From: CAZRHR01 sp964578885
Lineage (GTDB): Bacteria > Bacteroidota > Bacteroidia > CAIKAF01
Assembly (NCBI GenBank): GCA_964578885.1
Contig: CAZOEO010000020.1
Span: forward strand, 1 to 62,159
Direction: 5' to 3'
Length of the DNA: 62,159 nt
The notes under the pieces were generated by a model, which saw only the letters and a program-made list of their open reading frames with translations, did not search any database and was not told the origin of the DNA. Positions 28,130 to 37,097 of this stretch are shown piece after piece (the first letter of the stretch is position 1; every line of letters starts with the position of its first letter). Position numbers and translations under genes: made by a program.

Positions 28130-28499
28130 TGGTGGAGCTGGAGGGATTCGAACCCTCGTCCAAACAAGGAACCGATAAGCTTTCTACAACGCGTAGTTCA
28201 TTGTTGATTTTCGGCCGTGGTTAGGGAATGAACACCCAACGCCAAAGCTTAGCTTCTTATCTTAATGTGCAGCCAAAGCTTCTGCACAAGCAACCTGAAA
28301 GGTCTGATGTTTCGTCTGAAAATTTCAGGTGGATTCTCAGGGAAACAGCTCTAAGCGAAATCGAATTTGATTAGGCTGCGAGAGCGTAGTTGTTGTTGTT
28401 GGCACTTAACGTGTCGAAGATCGGGATTATCGAGGCGCATCAGCAACCCTCGGCGTGCTTACCTATCCGTCGCACTCGCTGTCAAAACCGGTCAGCCCC
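28130..28499 (-). ncRNA. ssrA: Transfer-messenger RNA
   Basis: Minus-strand RNA of 370 nt. The 5' end GGGGCUG pairs with CAGCUCC before the encoded ACCA end, with a T-arm containing GGTTCGAATCC, giving the tRNA-like domain. The reading frame GCC AAC AAC AAC AAC TAC GCT CTC GCA GCC TAA encodes the proteolysis tag ANNNNYALAA. It tags proteins from stalled ribosomes for degradation. The boundaries follow from acceptor pairing and are good to a few bases. Confidence 0.95.
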
Positions 28500-28585
28500 A
28501 AAATGTCAAAGAATCAAAGCCGAAGCTTTCTGCCTCTCCTTTACGGAAAGAACTTCGCAAAGTTACGCTTTTTTTCGCTTTCTTT

Positions 28586-29389
28586 TTAAATGGCCGTCCA
28601 ACCGCCATCCACCACCAGGTTGGCTCCTGTCATATAGCCGGAAGCATCGGAGGCTAAAAACACCACCGCGCCCATGTAATCCGTGGGACGTGCCATTCGA
28701 TGAAGCGGCGTTTTGGCCGAATAATTTTCGATAAACCAATCGTCCTGACCGTTTTCTACACCTCCCGGTGAAAGCGTATTCACCCGAACACCTTTAGGTC
28801 CCCAATAAGCGGCTAAAAAGCGGGTAAAATTAATAACGGCGCCTTTGGTCGCGGGATAGGCTGCACTTTTATAAAACACTTGCTGTCCGTCGCGATTCAC
28901 ATAAATGGATTGGTCGGGGCCCACCATGCCATATGTGGAAGCCACGTTGATGATGGATCCATGACCCTGATTGGCCATCACGGTGCCCAACACCTGTGAA
29001 CAAAGGAAAACACCGGTAACGTTCACTTCCAAAGATTTGCGAAACATGTCTACCGGATAATGCTCAAACATGCTTTGGTGGGCAGCCAAAGTGGGATTTT
29101 CAAACATATCGTTGAGGGCAGCATTGTTTACCAGCACATCGATATGACCGAATCGTTCAAGTAAAAGATCCCGTAAGGCTTCTAAACTTTCACGGCTGGT
29201 CACATCTACCGATACACCAAGATGTGCTTCGCCAAGTGACGCGGCCAATGTTTCGCAAGGTGCTGCATGTAAGTCGGCAGCCACCACAATGGCTCCGGCT
29301 GCAGCAAGGGCCCTGCAATGATTTTTACCTATTAATCCGGAGGCTCCGGTAACCACGGCAACTTTGCCGGATAAATCGAAAAGTTCCAT
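28586..29389 (-). CDS. Short-chain dehydrogenase/reductase
   Basis: Classical SDR of 267 residues. NAD(P)-binding TGASGLIG is at residues ~15-22, NNAALND corresponds to the NNAG motif, a catalytic Ser lies in INVASTYG, and the Tyr/Lys pair is in YPATKGAVINF. The C-terminus MTGANLVVDGGW is typical. It resembles sugar or gluconate-type oxidoreductases; the substrate is unknown. It stands alone between ssrA and the terminator of the efflux operon. Confidence 0.88.
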   Translation of the reverse strand: MELFDLSGKVAVVTGASGLIGKNHCRALAAAGAIVVAADLHAAPCETLAASLGEAHLGVSVDVTSRESLEALRDLLLERFGHIDVLVNNAALNDMFENPTLAAHQSMFEHYPVDMFRKSLEVNVTGVFLCSQVLGTVMANQGHGSIINVASTYGMVGPDQSIYVNRDGQQVFYKSAAYPATKGAVINFTRFLAAYWGPKGVRVNTLSPGGVENGQDDWFIENYSAKTPLHRMARPTDYMGAVVFLASDASGYMTGANLVVDGGWTAI

Positions 29390-29433
29390 AGAAGAATCTG
29401 TCTTTTTTACGCGTTCTGCGCTAGCAAATGAAC

Positions 29434-29460
29434 AAAAAAGGGCCGGAATCCCGACCCTTG
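29434..29460 (-). terminator. Terminator of the RND efflux operon
   Basis: On the minus strand AAGGGTCGGGATTCCGGCCC forms a hairpin followed by TTTTTTG, directly after the RND permease stop. Confidence 0.85.
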
Positions 29461-29464
29461 AAAA

Positions 29465-32400
29465 TTACTTTTTAAACCACTTCAACACGGTTTGCTTGGT
29501 GTTGTATGCGAAAATATACATCGAAGGTACCACCAGCAAGGTGAGGAAGGTCGCGATGGTAAGACCAAATATAATGGTCCAGGCCAAAGGCCCCCAAAAC
29601 GCCACGTTATCTCCGCCAAAGTGAATGTGTGGATTCAATTCTGTGAATAGTGACGCGAAATCAATGTTCATCCCGATGGCCAAGGGCACCAGACCCAAAA
29701 TGGTCGAGATGGCCGTAAGCACTACAGGCGTCATTCGCGTAGCTCCGGCTGCGATGGCCGCATCTACCACAGACATGCCATGCATTCTGGATTCGTCGAT
29801 GAATTCAATCAACAGAATTCCGTTCCGAATCACAATTCCGGCTAATGCGAAGATACCTACGCCGGTCATCACGATGGACATCGACATGCCTGTAAAGGCG
29901 AATCCAAGGAATACACCGATCAGGCTAAACAGTACAGTAGAAAAAATCAGCAGTGGTTTTACCACCGAATTGAACTGGGTCACCATCACACTGAACATCA
30001 GTGCCAATGCCGCCAGGAAAGCAATGCCTAAAAAGTCGGAAGTTTCTTTTTGGTCTTCCTGTTCTCCTGTGAGTTTCACCTGATATCCTTCGGGTAAATC
30101 CAAGCTTGGAATCACACGCTGGGTGATTTGCTGGTTGATTTGTGTGGCGGTAAATCCATCCAACAAATTGGAACTCAGGGTCACCACGCGCTTTTGGTTT
30201 TTCCTGTTAATGGAAGAATAAGCAGGTTGATTGGACAAAGTAGCCAGCGAGGACAAAGGAACCTGACGGAATTGTCCGGTAGACATGTCCATGTAGGAAA
30301 TTTGCAGGCTCAACAGTTGTTCAGCTTTTTTGCGATAGCGTTCCTGGAGCCGGAGCATGATGGGCGCGTCGTCGTTGGCATCGCGGAATTTGGAGATTTC
30401 ACGTCCAAAAAGAGCGGTACGCAAATCTAACCCAATCTGAGCGAGCGAAATACCTTCTCTTTGCGCTTTTTCCTGATCAATTTGCACGATGATTTCAGGT
30501 TTATTGAGTCGTAAATCGGATTTCAGCTCTTCGATTCCCTGGATATTAGCCGCCTGAATGGCAGTGCGTACCTGGTTCTCGATATCACTTAGGGTAGCAA
30601 ATTCATCCCCTGAAATTTCGATGTTTACAGGTTTTCCGGTGGGTGGACCGGCCTTTTCCTTGTCCACGGTGATGGAAGCACCTTCAATGGGCTCATTCCT
30701 AAATTTTTCCCGAACTTCGGACAACACTTTACGTGTATCGGTTTCTCCACGCTCGGAAAACTTCACGAAAGCCACAGAAACTTTGGATTTATGTGGAGTA
30801 GCTACGCGGTCCGGATTAGACGGATCGCCTGCACCGAGACCCACGTTGGAAATGACAGATTCCACCGATGGGTTGTTTTCTCCAATGACTTCATAAATGC
30901 GGGATTCGATTACACGTGTCACCGAGTCGGTTACATTGGCATCAGTTCCCATTGGCATTTCACAATACACTTCCACGAAGTTCGGGTCAGGATCCGGGAA
31001 AAAGCCCACCTGCACATTCGCGTTGGCAAAAATGAAAAAGCTAATGATCAATGTTACAAATGAACCAAAAACAGTGATGGCAGGTCGGCTTCCTTTGGTG
31101 AGCCAAATCACCAAATTCTTGTATTTCAAAACCACTTTAGGCCACCATTTGTCCTGAAAATCCTTTACTACGCCCCAAAGCACATAGTGGTTCAATAATG
31201 TAAGTAAAGACATGAATACAAAGAAATTGCCCACGCCCACAGAACCGGACAAATAGCCAATTAAACCGATTACAAAGAAGATGGCCGTCCAAATGAACAT
31301 GCCTTTCCGTCCCGGACGATTCAAGTGCTCATTCTTTTTCATAAAATCCGCTGCAAATACCGGATTCATTACAAAAGCCACGAGCAAAGAGGCGCCGAGT
31401 GTAATAATCAGGGTAACAGGCAAATACTTCATAAAAGACCCAACAATACCCGGCCAAAAGATGAGCGGAATAAAGGGACCGAGGGTGGTAAGGGTTCCCG
31501 CCAATACAGGCACAAACACTTCTCCGGCGCCTTGTCTGGCAGCACGTACCACATCAATGTCCATTTCGTGATAAAGCCGGTGCGTGTTTTCAATCACCAC
31601 AATGGCGTCATCCACGATAATTCCAAGTGCCAGCAGGAAGGAAAACAGAACCACTACGTTCAGTGTAAAATCCAGACCTGGCATCAGCAGGAAGGCCACC
31701 ACGGTGGAGAGCGGACCTGCCAGCGCTACGAAGAAGGCACTTTTTAATCCCATGAAGAACATGAGCACCGTTAACACCAGGACAAATCCGATAATGACGG
31801 TATTAGAAAGTTCTGTAAGCTGTTCGCGGGTCTGCCGGGATTGGTCTCCGGTCACCGTAATTTCTAAGTTATCCGGGAAACTAGTGGCCTTGTATTCCTT
31901 AATAATGCCCTGAATATGGTCTGCTGCTTCAATGAGGTTTTCTCCGGAACGTTTAATGACGTTGAGGGTCACGGCAGGTTTGCTGTTCATCCGGGCAAAG
32001 TCTTGTTTTTCCTCGTATCCGTCGATCACGTCCGCAATGTCGGTCAGAAACACTTCATTCCCACGAATGGAACGAATCACGATGTTTTCCATTTGATCCG
32101 GACGCAAGAATTGTCCTGTAACCCGCATGTTTCTGCGAAGTTCATCAACACGGATTTCACCACCGGAGATATTGATGTTTTCCCGGGCAATGGCACCTTG
32201 AATGTCGCCGAAAGAGATTCCAGCCGCCTGCATTTTATACAAATCCACGTGAATTTGAATTTCACGCTCTAAACCACCCACGATATCTACACGGGTAATT
32301 TCAGGCAGGGCTTCGATGCGGTCTTCCAGCATTTCAGCATACCGTTTTAATCTGTTCAATGGCAAATCGCCAGCCAGGTTGATGTTCATGATGGGGAACT

Positions 32401-32830
32401 CCGAGATATCGAGTTCCTTGATTTGCGGATCCTCATCCAAATCGGTGGGCAACTCGTTCATCGCGTTGTCTACCGCATCGGACACCTTGATTTTAGCGTC
32501 GCTAACTTCAATGCCTGTATTAAATTCAACGGTGATCAGAGATACATCGGAAATAGAGTTCGATGTGATTTTCTTCACACCATTGATGGCTTTGAGTTGT
32601 TTTTCCAGCGGCTTGGTAATCAGGTTTTCCACGTCTGCCGGTGTTGCTCCCGGATAAATGGTCACCACAGAAATGGTGGGCACTACGATGTCCGGAAATT
32701 GCTCCTTGGGGATTCGGAGAAAAGACACAAAACCAGCAATGCTGAGAAAAAGGGTAAATACGTAAACAGCAGTCCGGTTACGTATGCACCAATCCGTAAA
32801 GGATAATGATTTAAAATTTTTGCTTTCCAT
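29465..32830 (-). CDS. RND efflux pump permease (AcrB/MdtBC-like)
   Basis: Inner-membrane proton-driven transporter of 1121 residues with 12 membrane helices and two large periplasmic loops. The N-terminus (RNRTAVYVFTLFLSIAGF, PKEQFPDIVVPTISV, YPGATPADVENLITKPLE) and the TM4 charged motif (LGIIVDDAIVVIENT) are characteristic. TM10-12 follow in the C-terminal half (VMTGVGIFALAGIVIRNGILLIEFIDE). It is the last gene of tetR-tolC-hlyD-RND. The single-Asp/aromatic TM4 suggests an organic substrate pump rather than a metal pump, but the substrate is unknown. Confidence 0.94.
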   Translation of the reverse strand: MESKNFKSLSFTDWCIRNRTAVYVFTLFLSIAGFVSFLRIPKEQFPDIVVPTISVVTIYPGATPADVENLITKPLEKQLKAINGVKKITSNSISDVSLITVEFNTGIEVSDAKIKVSDAVDNAMNELPTDLDEDPQIKELDISEFPIMNINLAGDLPLNRLKRYAEMLEDRIEALPEITRVDIVGGLEREIQIHVDLYKMQAAGISFGDIQGAIARENINISGGEIRVDELRRNMRVTGQFLRPDQMENIVIRSIRGNEVFLTDIADVIDGYEEKQDFARMNSKPAVTLNVIKRSGENLIEAADHIQGIIKEYKATSFPDNLEITVTGDQSRQTREQLTELSNTVIIGFVLVLTVLMFFMGLKSAFFVALAGPLSTVVAFLLMPGLDFTLNVVVLFSFLLALGIIVDDAIVVIENTHRLYHEMDIDVVRAARQGAGEVFVPVLAGTLTTLGPFIPLIFWPGIVGSFMKYLPVTLIITLGASLLVAFVMNPVFAADFMKKNEHLNRPGRKGMFIWTAIFFVIGLIGYLSGSVGVGNFFVFMSLLTLLNHYVLWGVVKDFQDKWWPKVVLKYKNLVIWLTKGSRPAITVFGSFVTLIISFFIFANANVQVGFFPDPDPNFVEVYCEMPMGTDANVTDSVTRVIESRIYEVIGENNPSVESVISNVGLGAGDPSNPDRVATPHKSKVSVAFVKFSERGETDTRKVLSEVREKFRNEPIEGASITVDKEKAGPPTGKPVNIEISGDEFATLSDIENQVRTAIQAANIQGIEELKSDLRLNKPEIIVQIDQEKAQREGISLAQIGLDLRTALFGREISKFRDANDDAPIMLRLQERYRKKAEQLLSLQISYMDMSTGQFRQVPLSSLATLSNQPAYSSINRKNQKRVVTLSSNLLDGFTATQINQQITQRVIPSLDLPEGYQVKLTGEQEDQKETSDFLGIAFLAALALMFSVMVTQFNSVVKPLLIFSTVLFSLIGVFLGFAFTGMSMSIVMTGVGIFALAGIVIRNGILLIEFIDESRMHGMSVVDAAIAAGATRMTPVVLTAISTILGLVPLAIGMNIDFASLFTELNPHIHFGGDNVAFWGPLAWTIIFGLTIATFLTLLVVPSMYIFAYNTKQTVLKWFKK

Positions 32831-32842
32831 GAGGAAATGACA

Positions 32843-33967
32843 TTAAAATTTGACGGATTGGCCGTCGGAAACTTCCGAGTAGCCCATGGTAATGATGCGG
32901 TCTCCAGCAGAAAGTCCACTGGCAATCACCGTTTTTCCTCCATAGCTTCTGCCGGGAGTTACTGAGACTTTCCGGGCCTGGGTTTGGCCATTTTCTTCCG
33001 ATACCACCATTACATAATATTCGCCCATGTTGCGTTGAACCACGTTGGAAGGCACACATAAAGCGCCTTCAATCCGTTCGTCGTTGATGCGCACTGCAGC
33101 GAGCATGTTCGGACGAAACTGGCCGTCTGGATTCGGTACGTCCATTTCCACGGTGACACTGCGGTTTCCGGGAGTAATGGTGCGGGACACAAAACGAATT
33201 TGATTTTGTACAGACACACCCAAATCAGGGAAATCAATCCAAACCGGCGCACCTTTTTTCAATTTTGATACAAAGGCATCGGCCACCTGAGCACGTACTT
33301 TTACCATATCGGTGTTGACTACACGCACACCGCTCATGCCGGGGCTGGCCATTTCACCTAACTTAAAGGTCACTTCGTCTACATATCCGGAGATTGGCGC
33401 CGTAATTTGCGTCATGGCCAATTGCGCTTTCAATGAAGCCACACGCTTTTCCATGGATTCTTTTTGCGCTTTGGCCTGAAGATAATTGATTTCAGAACCA
33501 ATTCCTTGCTCCCACAAAGCCGCTGTTTTCTGGAAAGTGGTGGTAGCGAGTTCTAAACCTGTTTGGGCTTCTTCTAAACCGGAACGGATGGCGGCATTTT
33601 CGAGTTGCGCCAGGAGTTGCCCTTGCGTAACCACATCGCCCACCCTAACATAAAGCGCTTTTACGACACCAGGTTGTTCGGGGCTGGCCATCACGTTTTT
33701 ATCTGAATCGACATGACCTTGCACTTCGATATAATGGAGAAAAGTGTCCGGCGCCAATATGGCCGTTTGCACCAAAGCAAACTTTCCACCTTTTTGCGTG
33801 GTATCTAAGGCAAGGATCTCTGCTTCAAGGGCTGCGATTTGCGCTTCGATGTCGGCCTTTTGTTGTTGAAGAGCTTCGAGTTCCTTTTTCTTGGCATCAA
33901 GCGGATGACCACCGCCACAGCTCAGGGCGAGAAACGCTACAACCGGGATAAGAATCAAATTTTTCAT
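32843..33967 (-). CDS. RND efflux periplasmic adaptor (HlyD/AcrA-like lipoprotein)
   Basis: Membrane fusion protein of 374 residues with a lipoprotein signal (FLALSCGGG). A short coiled coil (EALQQQKADIEAQIAALEAEIL) precedes the lipoyl/barrel-sandwich halves (VGDVVTQGQLLAQLENAA, TQITAPISGYVDEV) and the beta-barrel domain. ATG 33967 is preferred over GTG 33973. It bridges the permease 12 bases downstream and the TolC-type channel 33 bases upstream. Confidence 0.92.
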   Translation of the reverse strand: MKNLILIPVVAFLALSCGGGHPLDAKKKELEALQQQKADIEAQIAALEAEILALDTTQKGGKFALVQTAILAPDTFLHYIEVQGHVDSDKNVMASPEQPGVVKALYVRVGDVVTQGQLLAQLENAAIRSGLEEAQTGLELATTTFQKTAALWEQGIGSEINYLQAKAQKESMEKRVASLKAQLAMTQITAPISGYVDEVTFKLGEMASPGMSGVRVVNTDMVKVRAQVADAFVSKLKKGAPVWIDFPDLGVSVQNQIRFVSRTITPGNRSVTVEMDVPNPDGQFRPNMLAAVRINDERIEGALCVPSNVVQRNMGEYYVMVVSEENGQTQARKVSVTPGRSYGGKTVIASGLSAGDRIITMGYSEVSDGQSVKF

Positions 33968-34000
33968 GAGCACTGATTTTCTAATAACTGCGTTGCGTGA

Positions 34001-35362
34001 TTATAGTTTTTGGGTGGCTTTATCCAAGGCCAGTTTGGCTACCAACAGGTCGTAAATGGCCTGAAAATAGCGTTGCTGCGCTTCGAAATATTGTTGTTCG
34101 GCTTGGGTTAAATTCAAGCTGGAAATAAGTCCTTCGCGGAATTTTATTCCATTAATTCTGCGGATTTTAGTGGCCAGTTCAAACCCTTTTGAGCCATTTA
34201 AATACCGCTGATACGCGTCCTGCACCTGCATTCTGGCATTCAAATATCCCACTTGCAAGCCTTGGGTGGCATAAGATAAATTACGTTCTACTTTCAGCCG
34301 GTCCAGTTTGGCTTGTTGTACCTGATAATGTCGGTTTAAACTGGAAAAAATAGGCACCCTGAGGTTGAAACCCCAGACCAATCCGCCACGTGCGTTTTGC
34401 GTTCCGTTTAAAAACAACCACCGCTCGTTGTTGAAGAAGTTGTATTGATAGGACAAGGTGGTAGACAATGAAGGTAAGGCTTCAGACTTCCTTAATTTCA
34501 CCTGATAATCCATGAGATTCAGCTGATGTGTAAGGAGTCGGAATTCTGTGAGTTGGGTCACATCGGTCGTATCTTTGAGACCGCCCACAACTTGTGCAAA
34601 GTTTTGAGCAGAAATCAGTTGAAAAAGTTGGTCGGTGAGTTCAATATTGGTTTCCAAAGGAAGTCCCATGGTATATTTCAGCGACGTCTGTGCCAGTTTA
34701 TGGCCATTCTGAGCCTGCACCAATAAGTCCTGATTTTGAGATAAGGCCAGCGTAAGTTGTTCTACATCGAGCTCTTCTGCGAATCCGGCCTTGTAGAGCG
34801 CTTCTGTTTCGCGTAAAGTTCTGGAAAGGATTTGCACCGCAGAATCCAGTGTGGTTACGGATTCTTTGGCAATGAGCGCCATATAATAGGCACGGGTAAC
34901 ATCTTCACGAAGATTTCTGGCGGCCAGTTCACGTTGCTGGGTCGTGAGCTTCATGTATTCCTTGGCGGCCTGAATACCTACCAAATAGGTTCCGTTGAAC
35001 ACCAGCATAGAGGCTGAAGCGCTCATAACCATGTTATTGAGTGGCGCAGCAGGAATGGTGGTGAACTGATCCGGATTACCATTGATAAAGTCCGGAAAAA
35101 TGAAAACCGGCGTTTGCAGGTTATAATTGTACTGCACGCCACCATTAATTTGAGGTAAACCCGTGGCAATGTTTTCGTTGACTTTCGCACGGCTAATGTC
35201 TACATCCGTTTGGGCATTGGCCAGGTTTGGATTGTGTTTTTCGGCATATTGCAGCGCTTGTTGTAGCGAAAAGGAGGTTTGGGCCATGAGGCCGGACAAG
35301 CCGAAAGCCACCATCCAAAGCCATCCGGTTCGAAACATTGTTGTCATTTTTTTACACATCAT
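34001..35362 (-). CDS. TolC-family outer membrane channel of the efflux operon
   Basis: Protein of 453 residues with a signal peptide (WMVAFGLSGLMAQ). It contains repeated long helices and strands typical of the family, starting SLQQALQYAEKHNPNL and including a second-half repeat ending SSLNLTQAEQQYFEAQQ. It forms the outer-membrane exit duct. It follows tetR after 2 bases; two adjacent ATG codons (35362, 35359) leave the exact start open. Confidence 0.92.
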   Translation of the reverse strand: MMCKKMTTMFRTGWLWMVAFGLSGLMAQTSFSLQQALQYAEKHNPNLANAQTDVDISRAKVNENIATGLPQINGGVQYNYNLQTPVFIFPDFINGNPDQFTTIPAAPLNNMVMSASASMLVFNGTYLVGIQAAKEYMKLTTQQRELAARNLREDVTRAYYMALIAKESVTTLDSAVQILSRTLRETEALYKAGFAEELDVEQLTLALSQNQDLLVQAQNGHKLAQTSLKYTMGLPLETNIELTDQLFQLISAQNFAQVVGGLKDTTDVTQLTEFRLLTHQLNLMDYQVKLRKSEALPSLSTTLSYQYNFFNNERWLFLNGTQNARGGLVWGFNLRVPIFSSLNRHYQVQQAKLDRLKVERNLSYATQGLQVGYLNARMQVQDAYQRYLNGSKGFELATKIRRINGIKFREGLISSLNLTQAEQQYFEAQQRYFQAIYDLLVAKLALDKATQKL

Positions 35363-35364
35363 GG

Positions 35365-35991
35365 TTATTGTATTCTTGAAGAAAGCGGTGTTTTGTATTT
35401 CGTCAGCAAATAGGTCCGACCCTGGTCAGAGGAGACGGCCAAGCTGTTGTACAGAAAAAATTCGTGATGCACTTTTAAGAAAGGGAAGCGCGTCCGGGGA
35501 AAAACTTCACCTTCCATCATCATTGGAAAAATATTGATATACAACCTGGCTACGATGTCTACGTCCATATCATTCCGATAGAGTCCTTCCTGAATACCCA
35601 GCTGCAGGTTTTCTGTAACCAACTGGAGCATGACTTCATTTCTACGCTCATTGAACATTTTCCAGACTTCCGGATGATATTTCCGCATGTCGTAAAGCAA
35701 GGTTGGGTGAATTTCTCCCAGATCCTGAACAATCTGATACACCATGGCATACCATTGATCAATGGCATTCCCCTGGGTTTTACAAAGCGTATTGATGCAT
35801 TGCACATGATCTTCCATAAAAAACTGGAAGACTTGCAATACCAAATCATTCTTATCTTTAAAATGAACGTACAAGGTCTTTTTGGACACTCCGGCTTCTC
35901 GGGCCAAATCGTCCATGGTCACGCTTCGCAAACCGAATCTCATGAAGAGTCGGCTTGCCGTTTCTAAGATTTGTTTTAACTTTTCGTCCAT
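35365..35991 (-). CDS. TetR-family transcriptional regulator
   Basis: Protein of 208 residues. The N-terminal HTH is clear (ILETASRLFMRFGLRSVTMDDLAREAGVSKKTLYVHFKDK), followed by a variable ligand-binding half. It heads the efflux operon and is likely its repressor and self-regulator. A 13-bp inverted repeat adjoins a TACCTTTG box immediately upstream. ATG 35991 is chosen over TTG 36003. Confidence 0.92.
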   Translation of the reverse strand: MDEKLKQILETASRLFMRFGLRSVTMDDLAREAGVSKKTLYVHFKDKNDLVLQVFQFFMEDHVQCINTLCKTQGNAIDQWYAMVYQIVQDLGEIHPTLLYDMRKYHPEVWKMFNERRNEVMLQLVTENLQLGIQEGLYRNDMDVDIVARLYINIFPMMMEGEVFPRTRFPFLKVHHEFFLYNSLAVSSDQGRTYLLTKYKTPLSSRIQ

Positions 35992-36000
35992 TAATGGCGG

Positions 36001-36059
36001 CAAAGGTAAAAGACTTTAAACGCAGGAAACGTTAAGTGAGACTAAAGTTTCCTGCGTTT
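36001..36059 (-). promoter_or_regulatory. Promoter with large inverted repeat, probable TetR operator
   Basis: Minus-strand TACCTTTG (36001-36008) is a TAnnTTTG box 9 bases before the tetR ATG. Just upstream, AAACGCAGGAAAC (36018-36030) and GTTTCCTGCGTTT (36047-36059) form a perfect 13-bp inverted repeat around a 16-base spacer. A plus-strand terminator role is possible (T-rich flank), but no plus-strand gene precedes it. Confidence 0.6.
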
Positions 36060-36562
36060 TTATCTTTTTAACATCGCGACCACTTTCATACACGGGTCAT
36101 GGAAAAGCGTCCTGCGCTTGCAGTGCGGGATTGGGCACACCATGACGCATCGAGACGCTGAAAAAACAAGGCTACACCGGAAAAATAGTCATGAAGCCTG
36201 CTGGCACAAGACATTTTTCAGCAGAGAAAAGTTGGTTAAACAGCTCATCATCTGTCGGTTGAAAAGTCGGGTTAGCACCCTCCCCTCCCCGTGGACAAGT
36301 TACCGATTCGCATACAAATAGCCGGATATTAAACGTTTATAATCGATTAAATCGCTTATCGTCCATCCTACCTAATTATGCAAAACACATTCACTGGAAC
36401 TTTTAAAAGAAAATGCAGCTCCCTACTATCACCTGATTGCCAGAGATATCAGCAGCGCAGCATCATTCTATAAAATGAGGAGCCGTCTCATCCTCATTCA
36501 AAAATCTTGGTGAAAAAGTTTTTGGGTGATTTTAACCTTTACATTTGAACAAAGCTGATAAC
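36060..36562. other. Intergenic region, no gene seen
   Basis: About 500 bases with no convincing coding frame. A TACATTTG box at 36540-36547 probably serves the gene starting at 36563. Confidence 0.55.
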
Positions 36563-37096
36563 ATGACGCAAAAATCTATTTCCCGGGCCACCTCACTCCG
36601 ACTTTTTGCCCTTGGCATGCATGTAACTTCGGTTGCCATTTGGATTCCGGCGGTGCTGCTCCCCGTTCTTACCATCAAGTTTGGGGCAGGGCAATCGGGC
36701 TTCATGGCCTTATTTGCGGGCGCCATGTCACAGGAAAAAACACTAAGTATTTTAGGTACTATTCAGGAACTTTGGAACCAGGAGCATAAAATTCTGGCCG
36801 GAATCATCCTGTTTTTTGCGGGCATGGTACCCTTGGTAAAAACCATATTACTGACGTTGGGATTGGCTCTTCCGCAAAAATCCATGGGCCAGAAAAGTGC
36901 GGCCTTCGTTTTTTACATCGGAAAATGGGCCATGGCCGACGTATTCATGGTTGGGATTACCATTGCTTTCATGAGCATCAATAGCCAGGTGATGGTAAAA
37001 GCAACCGCCGGAACGGGATTATACCTGTTCGCTTCATACGTGGTTCTTTCTACCTTAGCTGCGCAGTTAACCTCTTTAATATCAAGGAGAAGATAA
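36563..37096 (+). CDS. PqiA-domain membrane protein
   Basis: Protein of 177 residues with four predicted membrane helices (VTSVAIWIPAVLLPVLTI, ILAGIILFFAGMVPLVKTIL, FVFYIGKWAMADVFMVGITIAF, YLFASYVVLSTLAAQL). The GKWAMADVFMV block and the spacing ILGTIQELW...PLVK match the paraquat-inducible protein A family, membrane partners of MCE-type lipid transport or stress proteins. Only one PqiA unit is present, and no MCE gene lies nearby. ATG 36563 is chosen over TTG 36545. Convergent with ilvE. Confidence 0.75.
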   Translation: MTQKSISRATSLRLFALGMHVTSVAIWIPAVLLPVLTIKFGAGQSGFMALFAGAMSQEKTLSILGTIQELWNQEHKILAGIILFFAGMVPLVKTILLTLGLALPQKSMGQKSAAFVFYIGKWAMADVFMVGITIAFMSINSQVMVKATAGTGLYLFASYVVLSTLAAQLTSLISRRR

Positions 37097-37097
37097 A

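Noticed and set aside
27957..28163. 68-codon minus-strand frame over the REP hairpin and ssrA 3' end
   Set aside because: Overlaps tmRNA and a hairpin; not protein-like.
36118..36321. 67-codon plus-strand frame between tetR and the PqiA-like gene
   Set aside because: Composition and lack of a start signal suggest chance.
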